Source: Streptomyces chartreusis NRRL 3882 (GTDB lineage Bacteria; Actinomycetota; Actinomycetes; Streptomycetales; Streptomycetaceae). Taken from it: a DNA stretch of 64,000 nt. Within the stretch, counting starts at the first letter, position 1; the number at the start of each line of letters is the position of its first letter. Positions 43,376 through 51,185 of the stretch are shown piece by piece. The DNA is taken from the NCBI RefSeq assembly GCF_900236475.1, contig NZ_LT963352.1, positions 4,820,001 through 4,884,000 on the forward strand, in the 5' to 3' direction. Under the pieces are notes generated by a model that was given only the letters and a program-made list of their open reading frames with translations, was not told where the DNA came from and ran no database searches. A program made the translations under genes and the position numbers.

Positions 43376-44398
43376 CTACTGGTTCCAGGCGTAGTGCAGC
43401 CGGTCCAGGCCGCTCTGGTTGTTCACCGTCAGGCTGAGGTTCGTGCCCGTGCCCTGGAGCGTGGTGAGGGAGTAGGTGTCACCGTTGCGCAGGCCGGGCC
43501 AGTAGACGGAGCCCAGGCCCAGCTCGCGGATGGTGTCGGTCGCGGCCTGGATGTACGCGACCTCGTTGGAGCCGTTGACCGGGCCGTTGTAGTCCAGGCC
43601 GGTCGTCATGGACGCGCCGAACTCGTCGAGGATCGTGCGCGACGCGCAGTCGCCGATGCGCGCCTTGAAGTCCTGCTTCCACTGGTCGACGCTGGTCCAG
43701 TCGGTGTGCCAGAACCCGTAGTTGTGCAGGGCCAGGCGGGTGCCCTTGAGGCGCGGGTCGGCGCACACCGGCTTGACGTCCTCGCTGTACTTGTAGCCGC
43801 CGATCAGGATCCGGTCGCGGGGCACGTTGCCGTGGGTGGCCACCCACTTCGCGGCGATGTCGGTCCACTCCTGGGCGGTGTAGCCGAACGGCTCGTTCAT
43901 CGGCTCGAAGTACACCTTGGAGTTGCGGGCGTAGGCGGAGGTGATCCGCGCCCACATCTGGTCCCAGGACGCCTGGTTGTCGATCTTGCCGTCCTTGGCG
44001 TTGTCGGCCTCCCAGTAGCCCAGGATGACCTTGAAGCCCTTGGCGGTGGCGGCGTCGATCGCGCCCCGGTACGACTTCCAGAACGGGCCGTTCACGGAGG
44101 TGGGGTTGACCGGGAGGCGGACGGTGTTGGCGCCCAGCTTGGAGAATCCGCCGATGATCGCCGTGGACTTGGCGTACGTGGTGGCGTAGCTGTCGGAGGT
44201 GGACAGGCCCGAGGGCACGACCGCGTCGTGCGCGTAGTTGTCGCGCGGGTCGGCCCAGTTGACGCCCTTGAAGTCGCTGACGGGCGGCGGGGCGGTGGGG
44301 GAGGCGGCTGCGGGGGAGGCGAGTGCTCCGCCGAATGCCGTGACGCAGGCGAGCAGCGCCCCCAGGCCGGCTATCCCCCTATGAGTCTTTCGTGACAC
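43376..44398 (-). CDS. Secreted GH5 endoglucanase/cellulase
   Basis: 340 aa with a signal peptide (1-32). The (beta/alpha)8 glycoside hydrolase family 5 catalytic pair is readable: acid/base E169 in YFEPMNEPFG and nucleophile E259 in ILDEFGAS. Other blocks, GVNWADPRD and NTVRLPVNP, are GH5-like. No carbohydrate-binding module is attached. The GTG at 44398 has AAGGGG 6 nt upstream. With the convergent pectinase it forms a plant-cell-wall degradation pair. No CebR-type palindrome was found upstream. Confidence 0.9.
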   Translation of the reverse strand: MSRKTHRGIAGLGALLACVTAFGGALASPAAASPTAPPPVSDFKGVNWADPRDNYAHDAVVPSGLSTSDSYATTYAKSTAIIGGFSKLGANTVRLPVNPTSVNGPFWKSYRGAIDAATAKGFKVILGYWEADNAKDGKIDNQASWDQMWARITSAYARNSKVYFEPMNEPFGYTAQEWTDIAAKWVATHGNVPRDRILIGGYKYSEDVKPVCADPRLKGTRLALHNYGFWHTDWTSVDQWKQDFKARIGDCASRTILDEFGASMTTGLDYNGPVNGSNEVAYIQAATDTIRELGLGSVYWPGLRNGDTYSLTTLQGTGTNLSLTVNNQSGLDRLHYAWNQ

Positions 44399-44492
44399 GA
44401 CGTCCCCTTCTGAGCAGTTGCGTGAGCGAGACCTCGCGCATAGAGCGGCGGCTCGTTGGCTCCCGCAAACTAGAAGAGGACTCAAACAGAGG

Positions 44493-44645
44493 TCAACACA
44501 TCTGCTCACCAAATTTCATCAAGAACGCAGACTTCCACGGGCCGTGGAGGCGGATCGTGCCGTTGAGGATCAGAGTCTCCTGCGGCAGCAGGGTCACGTT
44601 CTCGCGCAGGAACTCCAGGGGCCCGAATCGCAATTCACGCAGAAC
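44493..44645 (-). pseudogene. Coding-like remnant downstream of the trypsin-NACHT gene
   Basis: Fifty sense codons run between an upstream TAA (44646-44648) and TGA (44493-44495). They include LEFLRENVTLLPQETLILNG and IRLHGPWKSAFLMKFGEQMC. Codon third positions are G/C-rich through the middle, like real genes here, but there is no ribosome site or normal start (only internal GTG/TTG). It is most likely the 3' end of a gene lost when the neighbouring region was inserted or rearranged. Confidence 0.35.
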
Positions 44646-47600
44646 TTACGCGCGTGTCCGAAGTCAGCCATGCCAGCAGCTGCTCGGCGCCCTGCTTGGC
44701 TTCTGGGGCGTACCCGTCCCCATCGATCACGGCACGAAGCAGGCGCATGGCCTCCGGCCGAAACTCCGCGCCCAGGTCGACCAGGTCCTTGACGTCCCGG
44801 CCGCGATCCTCGGCGGTCGTCCACGGGCTGGTGATGAGGCCGGCGAGGACATCGGCGGCCGACGTCCGGTGCCTGCCGCCGACCGTGGCCATGAAGCGGG
44901 CCAGATCGCGGCGGTCGCGGGCGACGACCAGCCGGCCATGGGCGAATGCCCTGAAGACCTCCACGGCTTCGTCGGTGTACGGGCCACCGAGGCCGGCCAG
45001 TTCCTCCGCTGCGCGCACCCGGTCCCGGCGGGACGTCGAGCGGCGTCTGATGAGACCTTTCAGGATCCTGGCCGCAGCCGGCTCGTGCGTCTCCCCCAGC
45101 GCGGTCAGGAGCCCGGCCATCGCGATGCGGTCGCGGGCACGGGTCCACGGCCGTCCGGCCGCCCTGCGGACCGCTCGCGCGCTGTCATCGGCATACGGCT
45201 CACCCAGATCGACGAGGATGTCCTCGGCGAGGCTCCTGTTCCCACTGGTGGTCCAGTCCATCTCACCGGAACTACGCCGTGTGGCAATCGTGCGGACCAC
45301 TCGAGCCACCTCTTCGGCCCGCTGACCGTCGACGCAGAGCAGGGCGCGGGCGGCCAGCAGCCGTTCCCTGCCGCTGGTCCGACGATCGGTGGCGAGAGCG
45401 AACAGGACCGCCGGATCCGTGGGTACATGGCTGCCACCGAGCGCCAACAACGCCCGCGCGGCGTTCCGCCGGTGCCTGCTGTCGCGGTCAGGACGGTTCA
45501 GGTCGGCCCGCAACCCGGTCACGATCAGGCCCAGCCAGGGTTCGCCGAGCGAGTGAAGCCGCTGTGCGACCTGCTCCCGCTGCTCCGCGTCCAGCCGGGG
45601 ATCGCTCAGTCGGCGACGCAGGGCGGCTGCTGTCTCCCCGACCTGACCACCACGTGTTCCGCGCAGGGCCTTCAGCGCCTTCTCCGCGTCACCCGGCTCG
45701 ACCTCACGGTCGGCCACCAGGTCCTGCCAGAGCGCCGGATCACTCACCGGCACCGGCACCTGGAGCTCGAGCAACGCGCGTGCCGCGATGAGGCGATCCT
45801 TCCGTGCGGTCCTGGTGTCCATGAGCCGGGACCGGATCCTCCGGACGGTCGTCTCCCGTTCCGCAGTACCGAGCTTCTGTAACGCCACCGCCGCCCCTGC
45901 CCTTTCACCGGGGCTGCTGTACCGGTCCACGAGCACGGAGTACAGCGCACACGCCACCTCGTCGGCGGCACCGCTTCCGGCCTCCGCCATGAGAGTCGCG
46001 GTGTGCAGGCGCAGCCCCGGGCTGGTCCGGCGGTCGTCCAGGATGCGCTGCCAAGCCGACCGCTGATCCCCCGGCGTTTCCTTCGGCGTACTGTCAACGA
46101 TCTGCTGCGCCGCCCTGCGCGCCCATTTGCCGCTGCTGCGCGCTTCGAGGATGCGCTGCGCCCGATGCCGTGCCTCCTCCGCGTAGGTGCCGCCCAGCCG
46201 CGCCAGAAACCGCCCTGCGTAGGCGCGGTGGTGGGCATCCAGGGTGACGTCGTCCATGATCGCCCGGCAGGCCCGGGCGGCGTACTCCCTTTGCTGGGGG
46301 CGAAAGTGGGTCAGCTCCATCGCGGACAGTGTCCGTTCCAGTGGATCGACGTCCGGATCGGCGGCGATGCCCTGGAGCACCTGTGCGGCCTCATCGGCGT
46401 ACGCCGAGCCGAGCGAGGCGAGCTGGTCGGCGGCGCGCCGGCGGAAATACGAAGGGCTGAGGGGATCGGACACCAGGTCCCGGATCACCTGAGCCGCGAC
46501 CGGGCGGTGCCGCTCACCGAAGCGGGGCAGCGCCATGGCGGCGGAGAGGCGGCGGCTCCAGTCCAGCAGGGGGTCGCCTGCGATCTCGGTGAGGATGCGC
46601 GCGGCCTGAGCGGCGTGATCGTCACCGAGTTCCGCGAGGGTGGCGGCAGCCTGCTGCCGGTCGTAATCCTCGGCCCGCCGGTGCCTCAGGACGGCCTGGA
46701 GAACCGTTGCGGCCTCGTCCTCGTGCTCGGGGTGGGTGTCGAGCAGGGCGCTCGCCGCGTGCCGTAGGTCGAACATCCTCGCGTTCGGCGCTGCGGAGAT
46801 CCGCACCAGGGCCTGCGCGGCATCCGCCGGACGGTGTGCCATCAGCGCCGTGGCAGCCTCCACCTGGTACGGGGCTCCGGCACGAAACGCCCGGTCATGG
46901 AGGTAGGCCTCGACCGCTGGGTGCCGAATGCCGGACAGCATCCTCCAGACGGCAGGGCCGGACCGCGCCTCGACGATCTCCAGGAACCGCTGATAGTGGG
47001 TGTCCTCGGCCGGGCACCGCCCCGCCAGCAGAGCGCCGGCCAGCTCCTGGCTTCCGTGCGCCTCCGTCAACAGCCATTCCAGCAACCGTCGTCCGCCGGC
47101 CCGGTGACGGTGGCAGTAGTGGACGAGCGCATCCCGGTGCAGCTCGCTGAGCGGATGGCCTGTGTGGCCCGACGCGGCCAGCAGGCTGGTACGCCAGGTC
47201 TCGTCCCGGAGATCGAAGGCCTCCGGAAGACCCGCGGCGAGCACTTCCGCGGCCAGATGCTCGGCGAACGTCGTGTGCAGGAACTCCACACCACTGCCTT
47301 CCCGCACGAGCAGCCCCGTTGCCAGGAGCGCGTCCATGACGGCGTTGGGCCAACCGTCGAGGGGCGGGACCGCACCGAATCGCCGGCCCTGCTCGTCCGT
47401 GCCGTGCTCCTCCCACCAGCGCAGCGCCGTCCACAGAAGGTCCTGGGCTCCGTCGGCGACCCGGGCGTGGGCGAGATGGAGTACCAGTTCCTCGAGATGC
47501 TCCCTGAGCCAGCCCACGGCACCCCGTGCGCGCGGCACACCGCCGGCGCGGGCCGTCAGCCGTCGCCACCCCTCCTCCGCCCGATCGCGCTTGGCAGTCA

Positions 47601-49209
47601 GCAACTGCATCCGGAACTGCTCGTACAGTGCCCAGCGGTGGTCCGGCAGCGGAGTTCCGGGCGCGTTCTCGAAGACGATGGCGGTGACGGTCGCCAGGAG
47701 TGGACTGCGCAGCAGATCGCTCAGTCCGCCCTCGTCCAGCTGTCGGAGGAAGTCCTCGGCCAGCTCCGGATGGCCGGAGTCCGTGAACCACGTGCGGGCG
47801 AACTCCTCCAGACGCGGCCGGCTGAAGGGATCCAGGCGGTAGGTGGGGAAACCGGCCTTCTTGAGCTCCTCCGTGGCCTCTGGGTCCGGGCGGGTGGTGA
47901 CCAGCACGCACAGCGTGCCGGGCGCGTCGCTCCCGGCATGGTCGGCCAGGCGGTGGATGAACCGGCCGCGCTGGTCGTGATGCACCTCGTCCAGCGCGTC
48001 GACAAGGATCAGCCAGCGGGCTCCGGGCGGCAGCCGCGGCAGCGTGCCGTCTCCGGTGTCGAGACCGGTGGTACGCGCCACGGCGCTCTCAAGCGAGTGT
48101 CCGGTCTCAGCCAGCCGCGAGGCGGTGACCATGAGAGGGACGAGAGCACCGGATGCGCTCGGAGCCGTGCGGACGGCGCCACCCATGTCCAGAGCGCAGC
48201 TGTTCAGCAGCGTGGACTTCCCGACGCCCGGCCCGGCCTCGACGAGCAGATGGCCGCCTGTGCCACCGCCCAGCACCTCCGCCAGGACGTCCTCCAGCCG
48301 CTGCGGCGGCCCGGCCTCCCGCGTAGGGCTGGTCCCGGGCCCGGTCTCCGCGCTCTCCCGCCCCACCGCGCCCTCCGCCTCCCGCTCCTCCGGCCGGCTC
48401 AGCACCTGCCGGACGTACACGGCCGTCAGCCGACGAGGACGGCGGTCCTGCCGGAAGCGGTAGGGAAGCTCGTCCGCCTCCTCCCGCTGGCGGTCCAGCA
48501 CCGCGTCGACGCCGGGCGGCAGCCAGTGCGGGGGGGAAGCGGCGGGAACGGTGACCTGCCGGGCCGGGAGGGGGGACGCCTCGACATCGTGCTCGGCGAG
48601 GACTCTCAGGAACTCGGGGTCCCGCAGGTCATCCAGGCCGGTTCCGGTCAGAACCCTGCGGTCACCGGTGGGTCGATGGCTGGTGACGACCCCGGCCAGC
48701 ATCCCCTCCGACACGGTGAGGATGCCCGCTCCCGAGTAACCGGACCACGGCGATCCGCTGGTGGTGGACGGCCACGGATCGCTCGTACCGACCGCCATCT
48801 GTATCTGGTGAGCGGTGCGGTCCGATCCGAGCTGGATGGTTCCGTTCATCTGATGGCTCCGCGGCTGGGCCTCCTCCAGCGTGAACTGCGGGAAGCCGAC
48901 CGCGTGCACCGCGATCTGTCCCATGTCACGCGGCAGTTCCGCGAACCGGACCGGTGGCAGCGAGTCCCGCTCCGCGTCCAGCACCAGAAGCGCGAGGTCA
49001 CGACCGGGGTGCGGCACCACTGTCCGGACCACGGCACGGCGAGCCGACGCCACGGTCCGTACCTCGTACCGCCTGGTTCCGTCCCGTACCGCGTGTGCGG
49101 CGGTGATCGCCAGGTCACCCACCAGCAGGAAGCCGGACCCCATCAACCGCGGCTGCGAGTCGTCTCCCGTACCGACGACCTGTGCGACCCGCTCGAACCG
49201 GCCCGTCAT
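44635..49209 (-). CDS. Trypsin-like peptidase / NACHT-type STAND NTPase / HEAT-repeat protein
   Basis: 1524 aa, no signal peptide. Residues 1-200 form a trypsin-fold protease with H39 (ITAAHAV), D71 (GRDLALLVLD) and S159 (GYSGAG). After a charged linker comes a NACHT-like NTPase: Walker A EAGPGVGKST (324-333), Walker B LILVDALDE (400-408) with the extra acidic residue of STAND ATPases, and sensor LVTTRPD (437-443). From about 770 to 1500 are HEAT-like repeats with 36-residue period (units at 861, 897 and 933). The architecture matches sensor-switch-effector conflict proteins: repeats detect, NTPase oligomerises, protease executes. It follows a Trypco2-family gene by 28 nt. Trigger and substrate unknown. 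Confidence 0.9.
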   Translation of the reverse strand: MTGRFERVAQVVGTGDDSQPRLMGSGFLLVGDLAITAAHAVRDGTRRYEVRTVASARRAVVRTVVPHPGRDLALLVLDAERDSLPPVRFAELPRDMGQIAVHAVGFPQFTLEEAQPRSHQMNGTIQLGSDRTAHQIQMAVGTSDPWPSTTSGSPWSGYSGAGILTVSEGMLAGVVTSHRPTGDRRVLTGTGLDDLRDPEFLRVLAEHDVEASPLPARQVTVPAASPPHWLPPGVDAVLDRQREEADELPYRFRQDRRPRRLTAVYVRQVLSRPEEREAEGAVGRESAETGPGTSPTREAGPPQRLEDVLAEVLGGGTGGHLLVEAGPGVGKSTLLNSCALDMGGAVRTAPSASGALVPLMVTASRLAETGHSLESAVARTTGLDTGDGTLPRLPPGARWLILVDALDEVHHDQRGRFIHRLADHAGSDAPGTLCVLVTTRPDPEATEELKKAGFPTYRLDPFSRPRLEEFARTWFTDSGHPELAEDFLRQLDEGGLSDLLRSPLLATVTAIVFENAPGTPLPDHRWALYEQFRMQLLTAKRDRAEEGWRRLTARAGGVPRARGAVGWLREHLEELVLHLAHARVADGAQDLLWTALRWWEEHGTDEQGRRFGAVPPLDGWPNAVMDALLATGLLVREGSGVEFLHTTFAEHLAAEVLAAGLPEAFDLRDETWRTSLLAASGHTGHPLSELHRDALVHYCHRHRAGGRRLLEWLLTEAHGSQELAGALLAGRCPAEDTHYQRFLEIVEARSGPAVWRMLSGIRHPAVEAYLHDRAFRAGAPYQVEAATALMAHRPADAAQALVRISAAPNARMFDLRHAASALLDTHPEHEDEAATVLQAVLRHRRAEDYDRQQAAATLAELGDDHAAQAARILTEIAGDPLLDWSRRLSAAMALPRFGERHRPVAAQVIRDLVSDPLSPSYFRRRAADQLASLGSAYADEAAQVLQGIAADPDVDPLERTLSAMELTHFRPQQREYAARACRAIMDDVTLDAHHRAYAGRFLARLGGTYAEEARHRAQRILEARSSGKWARRAAQQIVDSTPKETPGDQRSAWQRILDDRRTSPGLRLHTATLMAEAGSGAADEVACALYSVLVDRYSSPGERAGAAVALQKLGTAERETTVRRIRSRLMDTRTARKDRLIAARALLELQVPVPVSDPALWQDLVADREVEPGDAEKALKALRGTRGGQVGETAAALRRRLSDPRLDAEQREQVAQRLHSLGEPWLGLIVTGLRADLNRPDRDSRHRRNAARALLALGGSHVPTDPAVLFALATDRRTSGRERLLAARALLCVDGQRAEEVARVVRTIATRRSSGEMDWTTSGNRSLAEDILVDLGEPYADDSARAVRRAAGRPWTRARDRIAMAGLLTALGETHEPAAARILKGLIRRRSTSRRDRVRAAEELAGLGGPYTDEAVEVFRAFAHGRLVVARDRRDLARFMATVGGRHRTSAADVLAGLITSPWTTAEDRGRDVKDLVDLGAEFRPEAMRLLRAVIDGDGYAPEAKQGAEQLLAWLTSDTRVSSA

Positions 49210-49237
49210 GCCCAGTGCCCGTCAGCCCGTCGGTGCC

Positions 49238-49546
49238 TCAGTCCGGCAGGGGTACGGGGGCCGCCCCGTCCACGCCGGTGAGCACCCGGCCACCGTCGGA
49301 TGTCTCCGCTTTCAGCTGGAGCGACACAGTATGCGTGGTAGACGTGCTCCCGGACGCCTTTCCGTCCGCAGACAGGACCCAGAACTTCACCCCGCCGCCG
49401 CCCTCCCGGGCCTGGGTGACCGTCACCTGCAGATCCAGGTTGACGTTCTCCACGTGCAGCCGGACAGGCTGCCCCTCTGCCTGGAGCGTGGCCTCGGCCA
49501 GCTCGTCCCGCAGCGCCTTCAGCGCGTCCGCGAGTCTGATCTCCAT
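49238..49546 (-). CDS. Trypco2-family (trypsin-co-occurring domain 2) protein
   Basis: 102 aa: an N-terminal helix MEIRLADALKALRDELAEAT, then beta strands VRLHVENVNLDLQVTVTQAR and KFWVLSADGKASG, and a Ser/Thr-rich strand HTVSLQLKAE. This is the pattern of the small Trypco2 family defined by its co-occurrence with trypsin-like peptidases in bacterial conflict systems. GGGGGAGG lies 5 nt before the ATG. As first gene of the pair it is probably a regulator, inhibitor or substrate of the trypsin domain encoded next. Confidence 0.85.
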   Translation of the reverse strand: MEIRLADALKALRDELAEATLQAEGQPVRLHVENVNLDLQVTVTQAREGGGGVKFWVLSADGKASGSTSTTHTVSLQLKAETSDGGRVLTGVDGAAPVPLPD

Positions 49547-49643
49547 GGTCGCCTCCCCCGCCGGGCCGCTGCCCAGACACTCCTGCTGTCGCTGTCAGGC
49601 ATGGTAAGTGCCCTGTAGGACAGGGGGATCGGATTCCGCGTCG

Positions 49644-50879
49644 TCACCGCCCCAACGTCAGCCCCGAGCCCGACACCCGCACCCGGATGCCGTCCTCCTC
49701 CACCCGTACGTCGTCCAGCCGTACGTCCCCCTGCTCCGGCTTCGGCAGTTCGAACGCCAGGGCCAGCCGGTCGGCAAGGACCGGGCGGGTCAGGCCGGAC
49801 AGCTCGTCGAGGAGGTTGGGGTCCAGGCCGAGGCGGCGGAGCACGTCGGGGTTGTCCAGGGCCAGGTCGATGAGGTTGAGGCGCTCGGCCTGGCGGGCGA
49901 AGCGCGGGGAGCCGGTCAGCTCGGCGAGCTTGCCGTCGTCGGCCAGGGCGTCACGCACGGTCGCCTCGGGCACGCCCATCCGCTGCACGATGGCCGGGAC
50001 CGAGAGCAGCGCCCGGGCCTTGCGGGTCTCCCGGGCGAGGTCGGCGGTCCCCTTGGGCGTCAGGTGCAGGCCCTCCGAGGCGCGGGTGCCGGGGCGGTAG
50101 GTGGCCAGGTCCCCGATGTCGAGCCGCATGCCGCCGATCTCCGTGGCGATGCCGCGCTCGCCCTGCCGCTGGATCCGGGCCTCGGCGCGCAGCCGCAGGT
50201 CGTGCCCGGCGACGGGCAGGGTGCCGTTCGCCCGGACGCGGTCGCGGCCCTCGCCGGTGAACGTCACCTGGGAGGCGCCGAGTTCGCGGTTGAGGTCCTC
50301 GAAGGACAGCAGGACGTCCCCGTCGAACCGGGGGACGTGGGCGCCGCGCACGGAGGTGAGGCCGTCGGCGTCCAGCCGGATGTCGTGCGCCGTGGCCGAC
50401 ACCTTCGCCAGGGAGACCCGGTCGGCGGCGACGTCCGGGACGGTCACCTTCACCGACTCCAGGCGCTTGTCGGCGAGTTGGGTGAGGAAGGGGAACCCGC
50501 CGATCTCCACCTCGGGCGCCGCCGCGAGGTCGAGCCGGTCCTTGAGCGTGTCGGCGGCCCGGTGCTCGGCGTACAGCACGGCCCAGCGGTCCGCGAGGGC
50601 GACGAAGGCGGCGAGCACGACCAGTCCGACCACCGCCTTCACCGCGAGCGGCAGCCCGGCGAAACGATTCCGCCGACGCCTGCCGCCACGCCGGTGGTCG
50701 GGCGGCGACCACTCCGGTTCCACCTCGTCCCGCCGCGCGGCCTCCTCACCGAGGAAGTCCTCCAGAGGGGTCTCCTCCAGCGGGCCGTCGTCGAGTGCGC
50801 CGAGTTCCTCGTAGGGGTTGCGGGGCTGCTCAGAGCGGTCGTGGGGGTGTTGCGTGTCCATGCGGTGGGGGGTGCGCAT
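49644..50879 (-). CDS. DUF2993/LmeA-family membrane-anchored protein
   Basis: 411 aa. An acidic cytoplasmic N-terminus (1-65), an arginine cluster (RRGGRRRR) and one transmembrane helix (about 78-98) are followed by the DUF2993 domain (AAPEVEIGGFPFLTQLADKR; long beta-rich tail to 411). LmeA-like proteins act in the envelope; the smaller paralogue at 62273 shares the GGFPFLTQ-type motif. Start 50879 (MRTPHRM) or 50861 (MDTQHPH); neither has a strong ribosome site. It is separated from the Trypco2 gene by 97 nt. Confidence 0.82.
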   Translation of the reverse strand: MRTPHRMDTQHPHDRSEQPRNPYEELGALDDGPLEETPLEDFLGEEAARRDEVEPEWSPPDHRRGGRRRRNRFAGLPLAVKAVVGLVVLAAFVALADRWAVLYAEHRAADTLKDRLDLAAAPEVEIGGFPFLTQLADKRLESVKVTVPDVAADRVSLAKVSATAHDIRLDADGLTSVRGAHVPRFDGDVLLSFEDLNRELGASQVTFTGEGRDRVRANGTLPVAGHDLRLRAEARIQRQGERGIATEIGGMRLDIGDLATYRPGTRASEGLHLTPKGTADLARETRKARALLSVPAIVQRMGVPEATVRDALADDGKLAELTGSPRFARQAERLNLIDLALDNPDVLRRLGLDPNLLDELSGLTRPVLADRLALAFELPKPEQGDVRLDDVRVEEDGIRVRVSGSGLTLGR

Positions 50880-51125
50880 CGTCTCATCCGACCATGCGCA
50901 CCGCCCCTGCCCGCAACCTGAACCCCCGCTATGCGATCGATGTCACGGACACCGGTGCGTCGGAGACGAAGCGCTCCACCCCTGGGCGCGGTGTCCGGGT
51001 GCTCGGCGAAGAACTCGGTCACCCGGCGGCCGTGCGTGTCAGGCCAGGGTGACCGGTTGCCGACGGCGGGTCCCTCATCGTGCCGCAACGGCTCTGACCT
51101 GGGCAGGCATTCAACCGAAACGACG
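50880..51125. other. Intergenic region between the DUF2993 and 5'-nucleotidase genes
   Basis: No convincing gene. A 52-codon plus-strand frame starting at 50896 (MRTAPARNLNPRYAI) has no ribosome site and mixed codon bias, so it is not called. The stretch must contain the promoter of the DUF2993 gene; none was recognised. It ends at the nucleotidase terminator. Confidence 0.4.
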
Positions 51126-51154
51126 ACGGGGCCGGTGACACGCACCGGCCCCGT
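51126..51154 (-). terminator. Terminator of the 5'-nucleotidase gene
   Basis: A 12-bp perfect stem (acggggccggtg / caccggccccgt) with a 5-nt loop, 31 nt past the nucleotidase stop. A second small inverted repeat (ctccccggcggggag, 51161-51175) precedes it. Confidence 0.85.
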
Positions 51155-51185
51155 GCGGAGCTCCCCGGCGGGGAGCCCCGGTGGC

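Noticed and set aside
44399-44492. CebR-type 14-bp palindrome controlling the GH5 gene
   Set aside because: Only a TGGCTCCC half-like string is seen; no palindrome.
50896-51054. Possible 52-codon gene
   Set aside because: No ribosome-binding site, mixed codon bias and no recognised motif.
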